From assembly GCA_037783415.1 (NCBI GenBank), contig JAZGTN010000009.1, forward strand, positions 5,394,001 through 5,458,000: a stretch of 64,000 nucleotides of DNA, given 5' to 3'. This document shows positions 21,877 through 34,624 of this stretch, one piece after another; the first letter of the stretch is position 1, and the number at the start of each line of letters is the position of its first letter. Origin of the DNA: Leptasterias polaris. Taxonomy: Eukaryota; Echinodermata; Asteroidea; Forcipulatida; Asteriidae. Both the position numbers and the translations under genes were made by a program. A model generated the notes under the pieces. That model was not told the origin of the DNA, did no database searches, and saw only the letters and a program-made list of their open reading frames with translations.

Positions 21877-22122
21877 TGTTGCAGGTTTCCCCATCCACTG
21901 TATAGCCAGCAATACATGTGCAAGTAAATGAGCCAAGTGTATCCATGCATTTGGCGTTCAAGTGACAGGGTGGTACCGACCGGCCACACTCATCAATGTT
22001 AGTGCAGACGGTGCCGTTACCAGACCAGCCAATGTTGCAGCTACAAGTGAATGCTCCTACAGTGTTATTGCAAGTTGCTTCCTCGTTACAGTCATGTAGA
22101 TCCCTCGTACACTCATTCACAT
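21877..22122 (-). CDS. Exon 22: two calcium-binding EGFs in one exon
   Basis: A 246-bp exon, phase 1 to 1, donor GTGAGT. The first EGF runs DVNECTRDLHDCNEEATC to NGTVC; the second starts NIDECGRSVPPCHLNAKC and ends GETC. Two modules in one exon suggest intron loss after duplication or an original double-module exon; exon 27 is built the same way. Confidence 0.9.
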
Positions 22123-22617
22123 CTATGGTAATGATTACATGAACAGAGGAACTGAAGGCGTGCCAATTGCCCACTAATACACACTACGGACAGCAAGAAA
22201 CTTAGATGAAGAGGTATATGACCGTATAATTTCTTTCTGAATTATAAAGTTGAAGATCGAGTTCCTGAGAGGCTGTGATAGATCATTCAACAGCTCTTAA
22301 TCTAGGGATGAAAGCCGTCTCTCTAGCGTGCTTTTTGATTTTCGAGTGATTGTATGGCAAGTGATGCATTGGAAGTTCGAGTTGGGATTGACATTTCAAA
22401 CGCTCAGAGATGTAGCTGGTAGTTTGATGCAGGATTAATTGAGAATTAGGTGTACAGGAGGACTAAGTGGAATACAGGTGGTATTCTGAAGTTTCAAGGA
22501 ATTTACAGCACCAACATGTTTGCATACCTGAACTGTTGAACTTCATAAAAGTGACCTTTTTCTGAAAATGTAAAAACTGACTTACAAGAATAAACAAAGA
22601 GGGTAGGCATATACCCA

Positions 22618-22692
22618 GAGTTGTGGGGACTATTTTACAATGGAACAATGTCCCTACGACGTATTTCTTTGTTAAACTGGTTCCCCACAACG
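22618..22692. repeat. Short inverted-repeat element
   Basis: GTTGTGGGGAC at its left and GTTCCCCACAAC at its right are near-perfect inverted ends around about 50 bp. A related interior (CAATGGAACAA, TTTCTTTGTTAAACTGG) recurs at 38860 to 38925. It looks like a tiny MITE family. Confidence 0.45.
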
Positions 22693-22780
22693 TATTACTT
22701 TAGAAAAGGGAAACATAGAACAACATCAGGAGGTCCTCACAAAGGTGTGTGCATAAATAATGATGTACACACAGACTTAC

Positions 22781-22900
22781 CTTCACATGCGATTCCACTC
22801 CCCTCGTACCCCTGGTGGCAGGAACACGTAAATGAACCTTCTGTGTTCTGACAGTCAGCATTGATATCACACGTGTCATTTAGGTCGCATTCATTTATGT
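22781..22900 (-). CDS. Exon 21: calcium-binding EGF
   Basis: A 120-bp exon, phase 1 to 1, donor GTAAGT. It reads DINECDLNDTCDINADC, QNTEGSFTCSCHQGYEGSGI, and ends AC before the junction. All six cysteines and the aromatic Phe of the calcium-binding core are present. Confidence 0.9.
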
Positions 22901-23758
22901 CTACAAAGGGCGACATGAAAAAAAAACCAATAATTATTAATTTGATAATTGAGGAAAGGACTTGCTACAATACTCATTTTAATGTTTGGTATAGTAGTGG
23001 TTTTACTCCTGGTTGCAGAGAAACAACTTTCATAGGGCGGAAATCCATAAAATCCTTTAAAGAAGCAACATTACACGTCAAGCAATAATGCATATTTTGA
23101 CGAATAATGCAGTTCGCAAAACGGAAACAAAGACTTTTCATTTTAACACATTGCGCACTACGCATTGCGCACACCACACAAATGGACTTTCGGCATTACC
23201 TTTAGAAAAGTAAAATGCCTGCAAACTTTCTAATGGTAGTTCTTGGAAGCAGATGAAAGACGCAGATTGTTTTGCATACACGTTAATGTACCTCAAAACA
23301 ATTGAATACACGCAATATTGTTACACTTCAAATAGTAAACACCACCGGTGGAGAACTTTGTGAAACCCCAAACATAGGCTGGCATTAATCCTGTGAATTA
23401 TGTGAGGGCAAATAGCCCGTTTCTTACGTCACCGATCACGCAACTTGCAAAAGAGAAAGAGTTTTCTTGCGTCACAGCTGGGAAAACAGCCCATACCTGA
23501 TTGTTTGTGTCCCTATTCGCATTCGTTTCCAAGTAAAGTATACGAACCAGGCTTTTAGCTCAGTGTGATGCCATAATCATCTGAGTACCATTTAAAGTCT
23601 GTCCCAAAATAAAGCTGTTTATATACTTTTCGAATGAAACATCTATTCCCAGATGTTTCTCAATAGTGAATGAGGGTAACGTGTATTACCCCCAACAAAT
23701 TGTGGCAGAAGAAAATGTTTCAAAAGTATAAATCTAGCAAGGTCGACTTGCACGATAC

Positions 23759-23890
23759 CTGTGCATATTGTTCCATCTCCAAAGAAGTCAACGAAACCAT
23801 CACCGCAGTTGCAACTAAATGCACCGTCCGTGTTGACACAGGTGGCGACACTTGAACAGTTGTCAGTCTGAAGCTCACACTCATTTACGT
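23759..23890 (-). CDS. Exon 20: calcium-binding EGF
   Basis: A 132-bp exon, phase 1 to 1. DVNECELQTDNC opens it, NTDGAFSCNCGDGFVDFFGD follows, and GTIC is the sixth cysteine. The D-x-N/D-E-C start and the C-x-N-T-D-G-x-F-x-C core are the calcium-binding EGF signature. The donor is GTATCG, a poor match after position four. Confidence 0.85.
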
Positions 23891-23962
23891 CTTGATTAAC
23901 ACACAACAAGGGGAAACATTTCATTGATACTTCTTAGAATTCCTAAGCAGATTACTAAAGAA

Positions 23963-24112
23963 TTGTGAAACTAAGTAACATCAGATTTCTTAAAACATGT
24001 TCCTATCAATAAAAAGATGTTAAACTGTGTTTTGTTTTGTGTTTTGAAACTAAAGTAACTTCAGATTTCTTAAAACATGTTCCTACCAATAACAAGATAT
24101 GTTAAACTGTGT
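23963..24112. repeat. Two-copy tandem repeat of about 80 bp
   Basis: GAAACTAAGTAACATCAG... and GAAACTAAAGTAACTTCAG... begin two copies sharing CAGATTTCTTAAAACATGTT and TTAAACTGTGTTTT. Confidence 0.75.
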
Positions 24113-24652
24113 TTTTTTTTATGAGCACTCTTAATTGTCATTTAGTTCTCACAAATCTCCTCACACTGTATTCTTCTTGTTTATAGGACTTTAAGAGTCA
24201 TCACACATAATCTCAACTCTTTTGAAGTATGCAGCAGCAGTAGACAAATAAAATGCACAGTTTGTCTGATCACACACATCAACAATATGTAATCGGAGGT
24301 TCCCATTACTACTGGATAATGAACTAAACTACTTAACAAAATGTGCTTGACCAACATTTTACTCAACCAAATGATTTCACCGGGGTAGATGGGGTAATCT
24401 TTAAAAGTACGATAACCACCAAAGCGTCCACACACCCCGCTGTTAGACCCCCTGCATTGCCCTAACTAAACCACTAAAGTCAAATAATGGTAACTAACGT
24501 GCACGCGAATTGCTCTTACCAGTTACATTTATCGAACTAAATGAGGGTGCTGTTTTAGCATGTGATGTCACATAGAAAGATTTTATAATGTAAAGGGCCC
24601 CAACATAATGTTTTAATTTTTTATTGGAGCATCCTTAACAGCTTGAACCTAC

Positions 24653-24799
24653 CTATACACCTCCTGCTATCAATGTACAATGAAAATCCAGAACGACAGC
24701 TGCAGTTAAAATCCATGAGGGTATTTTCGCAGACTTGATCACAGCCTTTCCCGCCGTCACTCGCCGTGTCGTTTTTGTACAATTCACATTCGTCAATAT
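24653..24799 (-). CDS. Exon 19: calcium-binding EGF
   Basis: A 147-bp exon, phase 1 to 1, donor GTAGGT. It starts with the calcium-binding signature DIDEC and has an expanded first loop (YKNDTASDGGKGCDQVC), then NCSCRSGFSLYIDSRRC. The expanded first loop and the hydrophobic third loop suggest the cEGF subtype. Confidence 0.87.
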   Translation of the reverse strand: MLTNVNCTKTTRRVTAGKAVIKSAKIPSWILTAAVVLDFHCTLIAGGV

Positions 24800-27369
24800 C
24801 TACAGGTAAAAAATCGGAGTTATGTTATAGAAAACATATCCTGTAATCTTCAAAAACGCTTAATGCGGTTGAGATTTATGGGCTGCAACCCGTCATCTTT
24901 GTTGGTCCTTTTCTGTTCATTGGGTTGCGCGACCTTGTTTACCAGAAGTATATAACAATAATTATTATTACTAATAACAATATAGCAGGATAAGTTCCAA
25001 TTGAGCTCAGTTAGTCTCCCGATTTCAAGTTTAATCCGCCAAACAATAGAACAGTCATTATAAGAACATTCTAGTAGATAACAAGGTAGACATTGGTATT
25101 GATCGGCAAACCAAATTATAAATATATTTTTATAATGATACTGTCCAGCGATGCCTTCATTTCTCTCCCTTTAGATGTCTTTCAACCGAACATAAACAAA
25201 ATCAAGAGCCTCGGCAAAATCAATGTCTTTCTCCACTACAGTAAAGACAATTATTGACCCTATACTTTTCCATACTTGCAAAACAAAAACAAAAGCAAAG
25301 AATATGAAGGCTGTTGAGGCATGGTTTTGTACGACAAGTTTTTAAAATAACAGCCTTAGACAAAACATGCACTCTGACTCCTTGCAAACGTGGAATGCAC
25401 CTCCGCAAAATGTGCACCAACAATTTTCACCATTTTTGAAGTAAATTTCTTCTCGTACATTTTGACCCCCCAAAAGTTGGACAGGATAGGCTCGTGTAAT
25501 TGCACTACACGTCATGAAATGGGTCAATGTACAGAAAAAAAGTAAATGGACTGGGTAGTATAGGCCTAACTATAGAGTAACGAAACACAAGCAGCAAACC
25601 TTGGCACATTCTCCCGTCACCCTCCAAGCCAGCAGGGCATGGTCCGCATGTACTGTTCAACGATGGTGGGTCATCATCAAGACAAAAAACTCCTGTGAAA
25701 CAGGGAGTGGCCTCACATGCATCGTAGTTTAATTCGCAGAACTCACCAGACCACCCAGGTGTACATTCACAAAGCACCACCTGAACAAGGTTTATAACAA
25801 ATTCAGTTTCAAAACAAAAAGAATGAGTTTAAATAGTTTGCATTCAAATGTGTATGGGTTTCTTTAGTTAAATGCACATTCTAAATAATTGGGACCTTTA
25901 ATTGTTATACATGCTTTTATCGATTATCTTACATGTAGGCTATCATTGGTATTAAATAAACCTATCATGTCGATGAATAAGCAAGAAATACCTCTTACAT
26001 AGGCCGCCACCGCTGAGGTCAAACAAGGGAATTGACACGCGTGCACGTGCACACTTAACTCTAAGCCAACGATATGTAGTAATATACCCCAGTGATCTGA
26101 GGACGTATTTGTATGCAAGGGATCCTTTTGGTACACGAGTTGCATCCCCTTATTAATAAAAAGTCCAATAAAGTGGGTGTCATAACTCACTTACAGCTAT
26201 GCATACTGTATTTACGTGCCGCTTGAGTGGCTGAATTCACCCGGCGTCTACACCCAGTGTTGATAGTTTTTATTACAGGAAGCATGATTAATATTTTTAA
26301 GCTGCTATGCACTTGCCTACAGGGAATGATGCCTAGTCTTCTTGTTTATACTTGCATTTCATATGCAATACTGTACATATTATTTTAAAAATAATAAAGT
26401 ATTTTACAGCACTGGTGGAGCTGAAAACATGATTTGTGTGATCAACCATATACATAAAACAACATACCAGTGAACATTTAAATACAAGTATCTCTTCGTG
26501 AAAACTGCGCGAACGAGACCTTTTTCGTACAAAATATTGTATTTTTTGTAGTGCTAACATTTCGTAAGACAATAACACCTTTGTGGCTGTGGTCCAATGA
26601 AACGTTGAAGTCGTCAGGACGGAAATATGCAGACATAGGAACACGTTTCGTGGTTTTGTCATTTGTGTCTAACGACAATCCCGCGACAGCTGTGTGACAA
26701 ACATGACCCCTCATTGACGTTTCGTGGTAATTTCCCACGAGTGACAGTCGTGCTACTGGCGTCCTACTGTCGTACAACAGTAGTGCGACGGTCCTACTAC
26801 TGTCGAACTACAGTCTTGAAACTGTCGTAGGTATTTCGTACGAAATTTGTCTTAGGAGGTTCCACGACCCTACTACAAAAACAAGCCAACAAACGGTTTA
26901 TGGAGTGAAAATAGGGTAGTCCAAATTTTAAGCCACAACAGAATTGTTGTCGTAGAGCATCCATTTTCTGTACTACAATTGTACAACATCGAAGAAACAC
27001 GCCACGAAATCTCCTCTTCTCTGTCGTGAACCCACATTTTCCAATCGAGGTCCCAATTGTGATTTTTGCTTTAGGTCATGCAAATTGTCTCTTTCTGAAA
27101 ACTGGAAAAAGGGAAAGTACTCGTTTTTGGCACCGTCCCAGCGCTATGCACTACAATGTAAAAGCTGACAAATCGAATTGTTGCTGTTCGTGAAAACGCA
27201 AAATTGTAGCTTTCGTAAAATTACCCAAGTGCTAATTAGTGTAACTAAACAAATTTATTGATGTCAATAATATTAATAACATCCAAAATGTGTAAAATCA
27301 CCTTTTTGCAAAATTGTATGATTTTTGTAAACAATTGCCTCTTTGTGAAAATGGTGACGATTTACTCAC
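24800..27369. other. Introns around exon 18
   Basis: No further coding exon was recognised. The part 26690 to 26850 is rich in CTACTGTCGTA-type words and short palindromes, described under findings. Confidence 0.3.
25600..25780 (-). CDS. Exon 18: end of split EGF plus a second EGF
   Basis: A 181-bp exon, phase 0 to 1. VVLCECTPGWSGEFCE closes the EGF begun in exon 17. A second module follows: NYDACEATPCFTG, FCLDD, then CGPCPAGLEGDGRMCQ. Donor is GTTTGC, unusual but positioned exactly by frame and by the phase 1 start of the next EGF. Confidence 0.85.
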
Positions 27370-27548
27370 CCGAAAAGTGTCCTCCATGAGGTCTGTGCCA
27401 TCAGCATATTCACCAAAACTACATTCTCCGCTGTTCTTGCATTCGCACAGGTTGACAATCGGCTCCATTGTTGTATTGGAAGTCTCGTCTGATACCATGA
27501 AACCAATCTGTACCTTTGACTTGTCCATGGGTGTCCACGTGAACAAAC
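27370..27548 (-). CDS. Exon 17: end of cadherin/Ig-like module and start of an EGF
   Basis: A 179-bp exon, phase 1 to 0. The first half, LFTWTPMDKSKVQIGFMVSD, completes the Ig-like module (the F.W.P.......F.V.D strand). It then enters an EGF with LCECKNSGECSFGEYADG, which is split across the phase 0 junction and finished in exon 18. Donor GTGAGT. Confidence 0.85.
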
Positions 27549-28064
27549 CTACAACAGCAAGACAATACAGTAAATTTTCACCTCATATGCAATTCAAAAT
27601 GTCCAATACAGTCGCCAGATTATAATTGACACTTGTAATGTGGGGGGGGGGGGGGGGGTCAGGGTCGAATTCGGTACTCCAATAACTGGAGTTATCTTCC
27701 ATTGGCTTCGAGAAAAAAACAGACCATCACATGTTGGTGGAAGGATAAATAAATAAGAGACATACCAAGAAGGGACACTGGGTTTGTGACAGCAGATGAA
27801 ATACCGACATGCACGAGGGACAATGAGATCTAAGGGACAACTCTGTCATAACATCGTTGACCTAAGACACCACTCAAAACAGAAGAACGTTATACTTGTC
27901 ATCTGTGATAACGTAATTGTGCATGCTAACGTTTTTGATGTGTGTGTATGGAACTGTTTTAATTTACCTTTCATTATTTTCCCCCTAAAAACCAGCGGCT
28001 AGGTCAACTGGAAATTTCCCTAAACTCTAATCAACCTGCTGTTCCTGTTCACAGCTTTACTCAC

Positions 28065-28220
28065 CATCAGCTGATATGGATGTGTTTGCAACGGTATCAT
28101 CCAGCAACTCATAGGTGATATCATCCCCGTCTGGATCAAACGCGTCAATCTGTATGGTAAACGTCTCACCAACAATGACGTTGATAGCGTCGATGAGTGT
28201 CACGTTTGGCGGGAAATTGG
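28065..28220 (-). CDS. Exon 16: cadherin/Ig-like module, first part
   Basis: A 156-bp exon, phase 1 to 1, donor GTGAGT. It reads NFPPNVTLID, then FTIQIDAFDPDGDDITYELL. The pattern N.PP......G......A.DPDGD...Y is that of cadherin-like and putative Ig (He_PIG-type) extracellular domains; DPDGD is a likely calcium-binding loop. The module is completed in exon 17. Confidence 0.8.
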
Positions 28221-29330
28221 CTTAGGTGAAACAAAACAAAAGTGATGAATATTTTAGTTCTTTAAACCACCAAACCTATTGTTGAAACGAAATCCTTTCA
28301 TTAAGAACTCCCGCATTACTCAATTTAACTCCAATTATTAACAAAAGCCGGTTGGAAAGGTGTTTGGCTTTTTATATATTCATGATTTACCCCCCAAAAT
28401 ATGCAATCCAATCCATCTGCTACGTGTTTCAATATTTGTGTACACATTTAAAACAAATCTTTTGCAATTTAGGTAGTTATTCCTGAGCAACACAATGTAA
28501 AATTTACCTCTGAAAAAAAAGTAAAACTTTGTTTGTATCTTCTCATTGTAGGGTTCGTGTTGGGGGCAAGTTCAATTAATTCTTCTTTACTCTCCTCCTT
28601 ATTTGTTTTAGTACCAGTTTCACTCTTTTCAGAACTTTTCGGGTGTTTATTGCTCATTCATATGCACGCATTATACTAGGTAGTTAAATAAATAGTTTAG
28701 TTTGTTAATTTAGTGTTGACATAAAAATTAATAGTTCATCGAATATGGCAAAGGTGTTGTATTAAGAGAATTTCCGTTGAACAGCAGACAAAGGGAAAAG
28801 TTCATTCACTATTATTCAATATAAACCTGCTGTTGGTCATATTGGTAGGTAATGCAAAATAATGACAGTTGAAAAAGTAAACAGTATTGACAAGGATTTG
28901 TGTAGCGTCGGTACATGTCACAACTGCTAAAGGTGCTGATAATTAATCAGTGTTTTGTTGACAACATAAATACCTATGGTGAGCGTTAGAACTGCTAGAC
29001 CCATTTATATAGAACAGAGGGTTCTTTGCAAGGTAATTTGTACGATTTGCAGCCTACCGCGCCACAAAACACCGGGGCAAATCCCCTTCTTTTGACGATT
29101 ACACAACACACCAGACTCAAGGCGTCACGTCCTGTCGTAAGGACGAATTAATAATGATCGAATGTATTAAATGCTGAAAAAATATTTATATTAAGACCAT
29201 GCATGACTCGAACACAAGATCTACCGACCAGAGCACCATAAGTTAGGTATTATGTGCCAGACAGCTCTGTTACAACATGCAGGGCTTTAAAAAAAAAAGA
29301 AAAAAAAATGTATTCATTCGTGGTATGTTT

Positions 29331-29512
29331 GTGGCCAGCGGTCAAAAGCGAAGGACTCACGCTCTGTTGGTGTTTCTGATCAGCTGAGTGTGGGTTCGAG
29401 TCCCGGTAGTGGCACCTGTGTCATTGAGCAAAATTGTTTTACCATGATTGCTCACACCCTTCAGATAGGACACTAAACCGTAGGTCCCATGCACTATGAT
29501 TGGTAGGTTTAA
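29331..29512 (+). mobile_element. tRNA-derived SINE
   Basis: A box GTGGCCAGCGGTCAAAAG at 29331 and a consensus B box GGGTTCGAGTCCC at 29392 to 29404, then GGTAGTGGCACCTGTGTC and a body of about 100 bp. Same family as the copies at 11460, 31910 and 44899. Confidence 0.7.
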
Positions 29513-29628
29513 CAGCAACAACAAACAACAACAATAATAATACTACTAATAATATTTTGCATGCTGTGATAAAAACAAACAATAGGAAAAAAAAAAAATA
29601 TATAATAATAATAGTTGACTGTACTTAC

Positions 29629-29886
29629 TGGCAGATTTTATATCCGCATTGATCATGTTGTTCAAAGTCATAGTCCCTTTACCAATTTCTTCATCGGCCG
29701 TGGCCAGAGTATCAAAAAGACACAAGTTATCGTCTCCACAAGACCTTTCAGCAGACGCAAGATCCGCGGGGTCTGCTTCCCTCTTTAGGTCCTCAAGGAA
29801 TTTTGGGACGAAGGCAAGATCATTCATCGAAGTCCAACTGTCAGGTGCAATGTAGTAGAACAGCGAATCGGCTTCAGTTATGCGCC
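29629..29886 (-). CDS. Exon 15: MUC4-like post-VWD segment
   Basis: A 258-bp exon, phase 1 to 1, donor GTAAGT. It begins RITEADSLFYYIAPDSW and has SCGDDNLCLFDTLATADEEI, which matches the C...CLFD..AT.D...G segment that follows the VWD in MUC4 and SUSD2-like proteins. The two cysteines probably form the disulphide of this extension. Confidence 0.87.
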
Positions 29887-31397
29887 CTTTTTGATGAGAT
29901 AAATTAAATAAATAAACGAAGCGTTATACTGAAAACTTATCCCTTACTTCACTGTTTAATGTGCTGGTTGTGAGTTGACCCAAAGAAAAATCCACATGAG
30001 CAAAACTCTCAAATGCAGGTCAGTTCTCCAAATTTTGGGCAAACATGACACGTCGTCTATAACCATGCTTAGTACATGGCATATGTTATCCCTTCCCCAT
30101 GTTCCCAAACATGTATCCACTATTTTCCTCATGTACAGAAGTACAGCCCCCCCCCCCCCTAAAATCTTCCACAAAATTATTGAGACTTCAAGCACAGAAT
30201 GAAGACACAAAAGGGAAGTGCACTATGGCCAAAAACAAGCACCAAATGGTCGTCCAACAAGTCAAAGACATATACTGCTCTGAATCCATGGTTATTGAGC
30301 AGTGTCAAGTTGGCCAAATTGGATGGAAGTTTGTTTGTCTTTAGTATTACTACAACAAAAAGGGTACCCTAGCTTTGAGAACTATGTTGTACACCAACGT
30401 GTTTGGCCAAGTTCAGGTGTACATTAGTGCACCTGTTTTCTGCACCAAAAGTGTACCAATTCAAAATAGAGCACCCGAAATACAGCATCAAATTGCATTT
30501 GTTATTTTGCAACGTATACCAACAGTGCACTATATAGACCATGTTACATTTCTTAACAAAAAGAGTGACCTGTACGTTCTGATGCATTTCCCGACAGGCA
30601 AGATACTACACTGGTCATATATGGGAAAGTTTACATTTTGTGTCATAATTTTCACATAAATTCAAGAAATACAAAAGTACAGCTGTACACCTTTTGAGAT
30701 GTCCCCCCTTTCTTTATATAAAAAGTTGAGAAAAATCAGGCAGTGCAATCTCCATAAAACATAATATTGATTGTTTTCTTCCATTGAGCTGCGTACAAAC
30801 TGTTCCTGCAGGAAGTCCAGGCTCTGTGGCTCTTTTGTAACATGTGATGTCACAGGTCACATGGTCCATATACTTGGTCTGAATCGAGCTAGACCACTAG
30901 AGCACAAAAAGTACTTTTTGGTGTACCTACATAGAGCAAGGATCAGAGTACCTAATAGGGTCAAGCAGTGTAGCTTGACTTTGTCCACTGTAACCGTGTG
31001 GAATAGTTTGTATTCTATCAGACACCCATAGTCTAGTCATACTGCAAGCTGCTTGTATTGGTGTCTTAGTGTGTTAGTTTCCCTACACAATTGTGCATTT
31101 AAATATATATCCCATATTTGCTCAAGCATGATCGGAACAAGCATGATCGGAACAAGCATGATCAGCACGGACTAAATAACCATGACACAGACCGAGTCAT
31201 CATGTTCACAACTCAGTGATTGAATGCTGTAGGGCAATTCCTTGCATTCAGACATATCGTGGCAGTCAACAATAAGGTAATCTGTTTTAGTTTGTTAATC
31301 AAGTGTTAACAATAACAGAGATATCTGATGTAGACTTGATCTCCACAAAGAATAAAGATCAATTAAGAAAACATATTGCAAAAGAAACTACACCTAC

Positions 31398-31514
31398 ATG
31401 TGTCACCGAACTTGTAGTAATCTGCTTCAACCATCTCCCCGGATGACCCTGTAGGTTGGACCATAGTGCCGTTCCGTTGCATTGCTTCATTTGTCACATC
31501 ATCATCCCAAGTAC
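31398..31514 (-). CDS. Exon 14: VWD end
   Basis: A 117-bp exon, phase 1 to 1. It encodes TWDDDVTNEAMQRNGT, equivalent to the GTWNGDP.DD....DG sequence of MUC4, and ends ADYYKFGDT. The donor was placed at ACAT|GTAGGT because it creates a Trp codon with the next exon, giving FGDTWRITEADSLFYY, as the family requires. A competing GT four bases downstream would give a stop. Confidence 0.82.
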
Positions 31515-31909
31515 CTTAGTATAAAATCAAGAGAGTTTCTCCAATTAAAACTTACATGCTAAAGATCATTTCAATTCTTGCAAAATATCAACGACTAGTT
31601 TCTTGGTATCATTTCCCAGCTTATAATATGATAGAGATGTTGAATGCATCATCACAGCAAACAGTCAACCCTATGGACTCTCTGAAAATTCAATATAATC
31701 TATTGCCACGTGGTTTGGAATGATACCATGCCAGCTAGCCCTATATAGGACTCTTCCTCTGCAAACAGATTCAAATTAAAGCATCCAAAAGGCCGAGAAA
31801 AAAAAATCAAATTTACACATGTTAAAAAGTATACAATAACATTACCGAACATTAAAAGTTAGGATCAAAAAGCGTACAGAATCAAAAGACTGTTTGACTG
31901 TGTTCTTTT

Positions 31910-32070
31910 ACACAACACATCCTCACATCCCATCCGAAGGACAGAGCAATATTAGTTAAGTGTCTTGCTTTAGGACACAGGTGTGCAAACCGGTACTCAA
32001 ACCCACACTCTGCTGCTCAGAAACACCAGAATTTGAGTCCAGTGTTCTTGACTGCTCGGCCACTTCATGC
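31910..32070 (-). mobile_element. tRNA-derived SINE
   Basis: Minus strand: A box GTGGCCGAGCAGTC (32050 to 32063), B-box-like GGGTTTGAGTAC (31992 to 32003), then the body with a CTTCGGATGGGATG stretch like that in the copy at 44899. It is in the 5.6-kb intron 31515 to 37141. Confidence 0.7.
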
Positions 32071-32711
32071 CAAACAAAACATGTGAAGTTAAGTGGTTTA
32101 GAATAAGTATTTGGTCAGGCCGCTGGGAAAAGTGCTAGAGGAGACGAATGATCTTATCTGCATCTTTTTGAAGCAGTTTTTGATGCTTTTTAATTTGATA
32201 GTAACCAAATGATGCAGTACCGGGCATGACAACCGAATGAACCATTCACAATAAATTTTCAAAGTAAAGATCCATGTAGATGAGTCTTTTATATACATGT
32301 AGATAGATCACCGACCAAATAGCATGACACTAACAAAGTACAATGAAAGCCGAGTCCTCTTTCCCAATTCTTCTGACCTAAAACCAAACATGGTTAAGAA
32401 CATTGATAAAACTAGAGACTTTGATATACACAAAACATTTAAAGTCAGGGTATATGTGACCAGGCACTTTAAGTGCATTGCCCCTTTAACAGTAAACCGG
32501 GTGGTGGTACAAGCTAGGAAGGCCCACTGGTTGCCCTAGCAACAGCCCACTGTCTGAAGGCCTTATGCCCCCACAGCATGGCCAGCCTGAGCCTAGCTCA
32601 CTTGCGTTCTAAACTTCATTGTGACTGGGCGCGATTCTTGCACATAAAATACGACCACGGTGCATGGGGTGGGGGGTAATAGACCCTTCCCTAGAAATAT
32701 TTAAATTGCAC

Positions 32712-32871
32712 TTCACGCGTGCGCACTTACACTGCTGGTTGGCAAAATGATGGAACATTGCCCCTTTTTGTGTGGGGCTGATGGTGGCGTGACGCAGACG
32801 CGCTTGTGCGTCTACTTAGTGCACAACTCTATGGCGTTTGCCAACCAGCAGGGTCTGTACGCATGCGTGAA
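32712..32871. mobile_element. Foldback/MITE-like element
   Basis: A 35-bp left arm (32712 to 32746) and a right arm (32837 to 32871) are inverted copies at roughly 80 percent identity, with CTGCTGGTTGGCAAA exact in both. The interior is about 90 bp and CpG-containing. A long hairpin would form in RNA. Confidence 0.5.
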
Positions 32872-34624
32872 TGTAATTAGCATATTTCATGGGAAGAGTC
32901 TATTGGAGAGGATATCAGAGTTTATAACTTTCAGAATTGGTCTGGTAAAGATATTTAAAATCTGTACGCAATGTAGTCATGTCCTTATGATAAAATGTTG
33001 AGCATGCAAAAGGTGTTGAGTGCGGTCGAAGGCGAATTGTCGCCATCCCTCACCCTTTTCGCCCCCTTTTCTCGACTACGAAGCATAAGTTGGGGTGTGT
33101 TTTAATATTTGGGAAGGATATAAAAATGCAATAATGCATGCTTGGCATGATATGTAGGTTTTTAGATAATCAAGACTTTTTGAATATCCAACAAAGGCCT
33201 GAGTAATCCATGAAATATTTGCTTCTGTGCTCCTAAAATTTGTCAAATGTTTGAATTCATGTATAATACTTGATTTCCTTTTTTCTTTATTTCTGGATTT
33301 CTTTGTGTCTCTATCTCTTTATTTCTTAAATGTGTCTTTGTTTCTATATTTTCTCTTTCTGAATATCCGTGTTTGCCGGTGGTGAACTATGTATTTTCTC
33401 AGTATTCTATTTCATTGTTTCTGTAATTAGGCCTATTATGTGTTTTTCTGACTCAGTGGTCTGTTTGTCTTAATTGTTATTTGTTTATTTTGTTTATGTG
33501 TTAGTTTCGTTTTTTCCTTAGTTGCAGGGGCCTATTATTTTTCTCTGATATGTTTCTTGATTGACGTTTATTTTGTAATGTTTTTATGTCACTATGTTAC
33601 AGTTGATTTCGATGTTTCTATGTCACTATTTCTGTGTTTTTAAAATTATTTCGGCATGCGTTTGTTTCCGTATTTCGTTCTTCTAGATTTTGTAAATGGT
33701 TGATAATACAATAATAATGTTAAGTGTTACAGGGGTGTGATTTTGCACATTTTGTTGATGACAGTTTTGTAAACTTGTTTTTGTCTTGACAGATCCTATT
33801 TGTGTGTTTTCGTTTTCCTTTATTCGTTCCTTTCTGTCTCTCTTTGATTTCTTGATTGATATGCTTGTTTGGAGGAGGCTTTATTTTTGTCTATTTTCCC
33901 TTTCATTGTGTCGTTATTTCTTGCTTTCTTTATGCCTTGTTTCTTTATTTCTTTATTGCTCGGAAATTATTGGTTGTATTTAGGCCTACATACCACTAAA
34001 TGCAGGTAACAACTAATATTCGACAATGCTTGTCTTTGTGAATATTATGTTGTTATTCAGTCAATGAGTAGGCCTAACGTAAGCAGTCAATTCATGAAAG
34101 AAGTAGGGCCTATAAGGAAAATTTATAAAGGGGACATAGGAGGTCACATCTGCCCAATAAAATGAAATGAGATGGAAGAAGACAAAGAATCATTAACAGA
34201 AAATATGCAGTATCTGTAGAAATTAGGAATACCCCCTCCCGTCCAACCCACCCCCTCCCCTCCCCTCCAACCCCCCCCCCCCCCCCCCCCCTTGAGCTGC
34301 ATTTTAAATCAGTCATCTCGCTATATTAGTATAATAGGCGCGGGGAGACATTGGAACACCAGTGCCAACCCAGTAAGCGGTGTCCGGCAAGCGAAACTTC
34401 CCAGAATGCACAAATGCAATAGCGAACGCAAATTTTAAGACTGGCAAAACCCCCAATTTATGTTTTGAATATGCCAAATTTTTCCGAAAATCAACACCCA
34501 CAAACCCTCACGCAAGCTCCGCTACAGACTAACCCCGACGCAAACAAATAAATAAAAAAAAAACATGCCTGACGGGTATGAAACATGCAAGGGCCGACCA
34601 ACGCGGGTATCCAGCGTTGATCGA

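Larger units (their letters stand above)
28221..31397. other. Introns around exon 15
   Basis: Apart from the SINE at 29331 and a 16-base tandem repeat (AAGCATGATCGGAAC, three copies, 31122 to 31166), nothing was recognised. Open frames near 30099 to 30660 have no protein-like composition or splice context. Confidence 0.3.

Noticed and set aside
31122..31166. CRISPR-like short repeats
   Set aside because: Three adjacent 16-base units without spacers in animal DNA; a simple tandem repeat.
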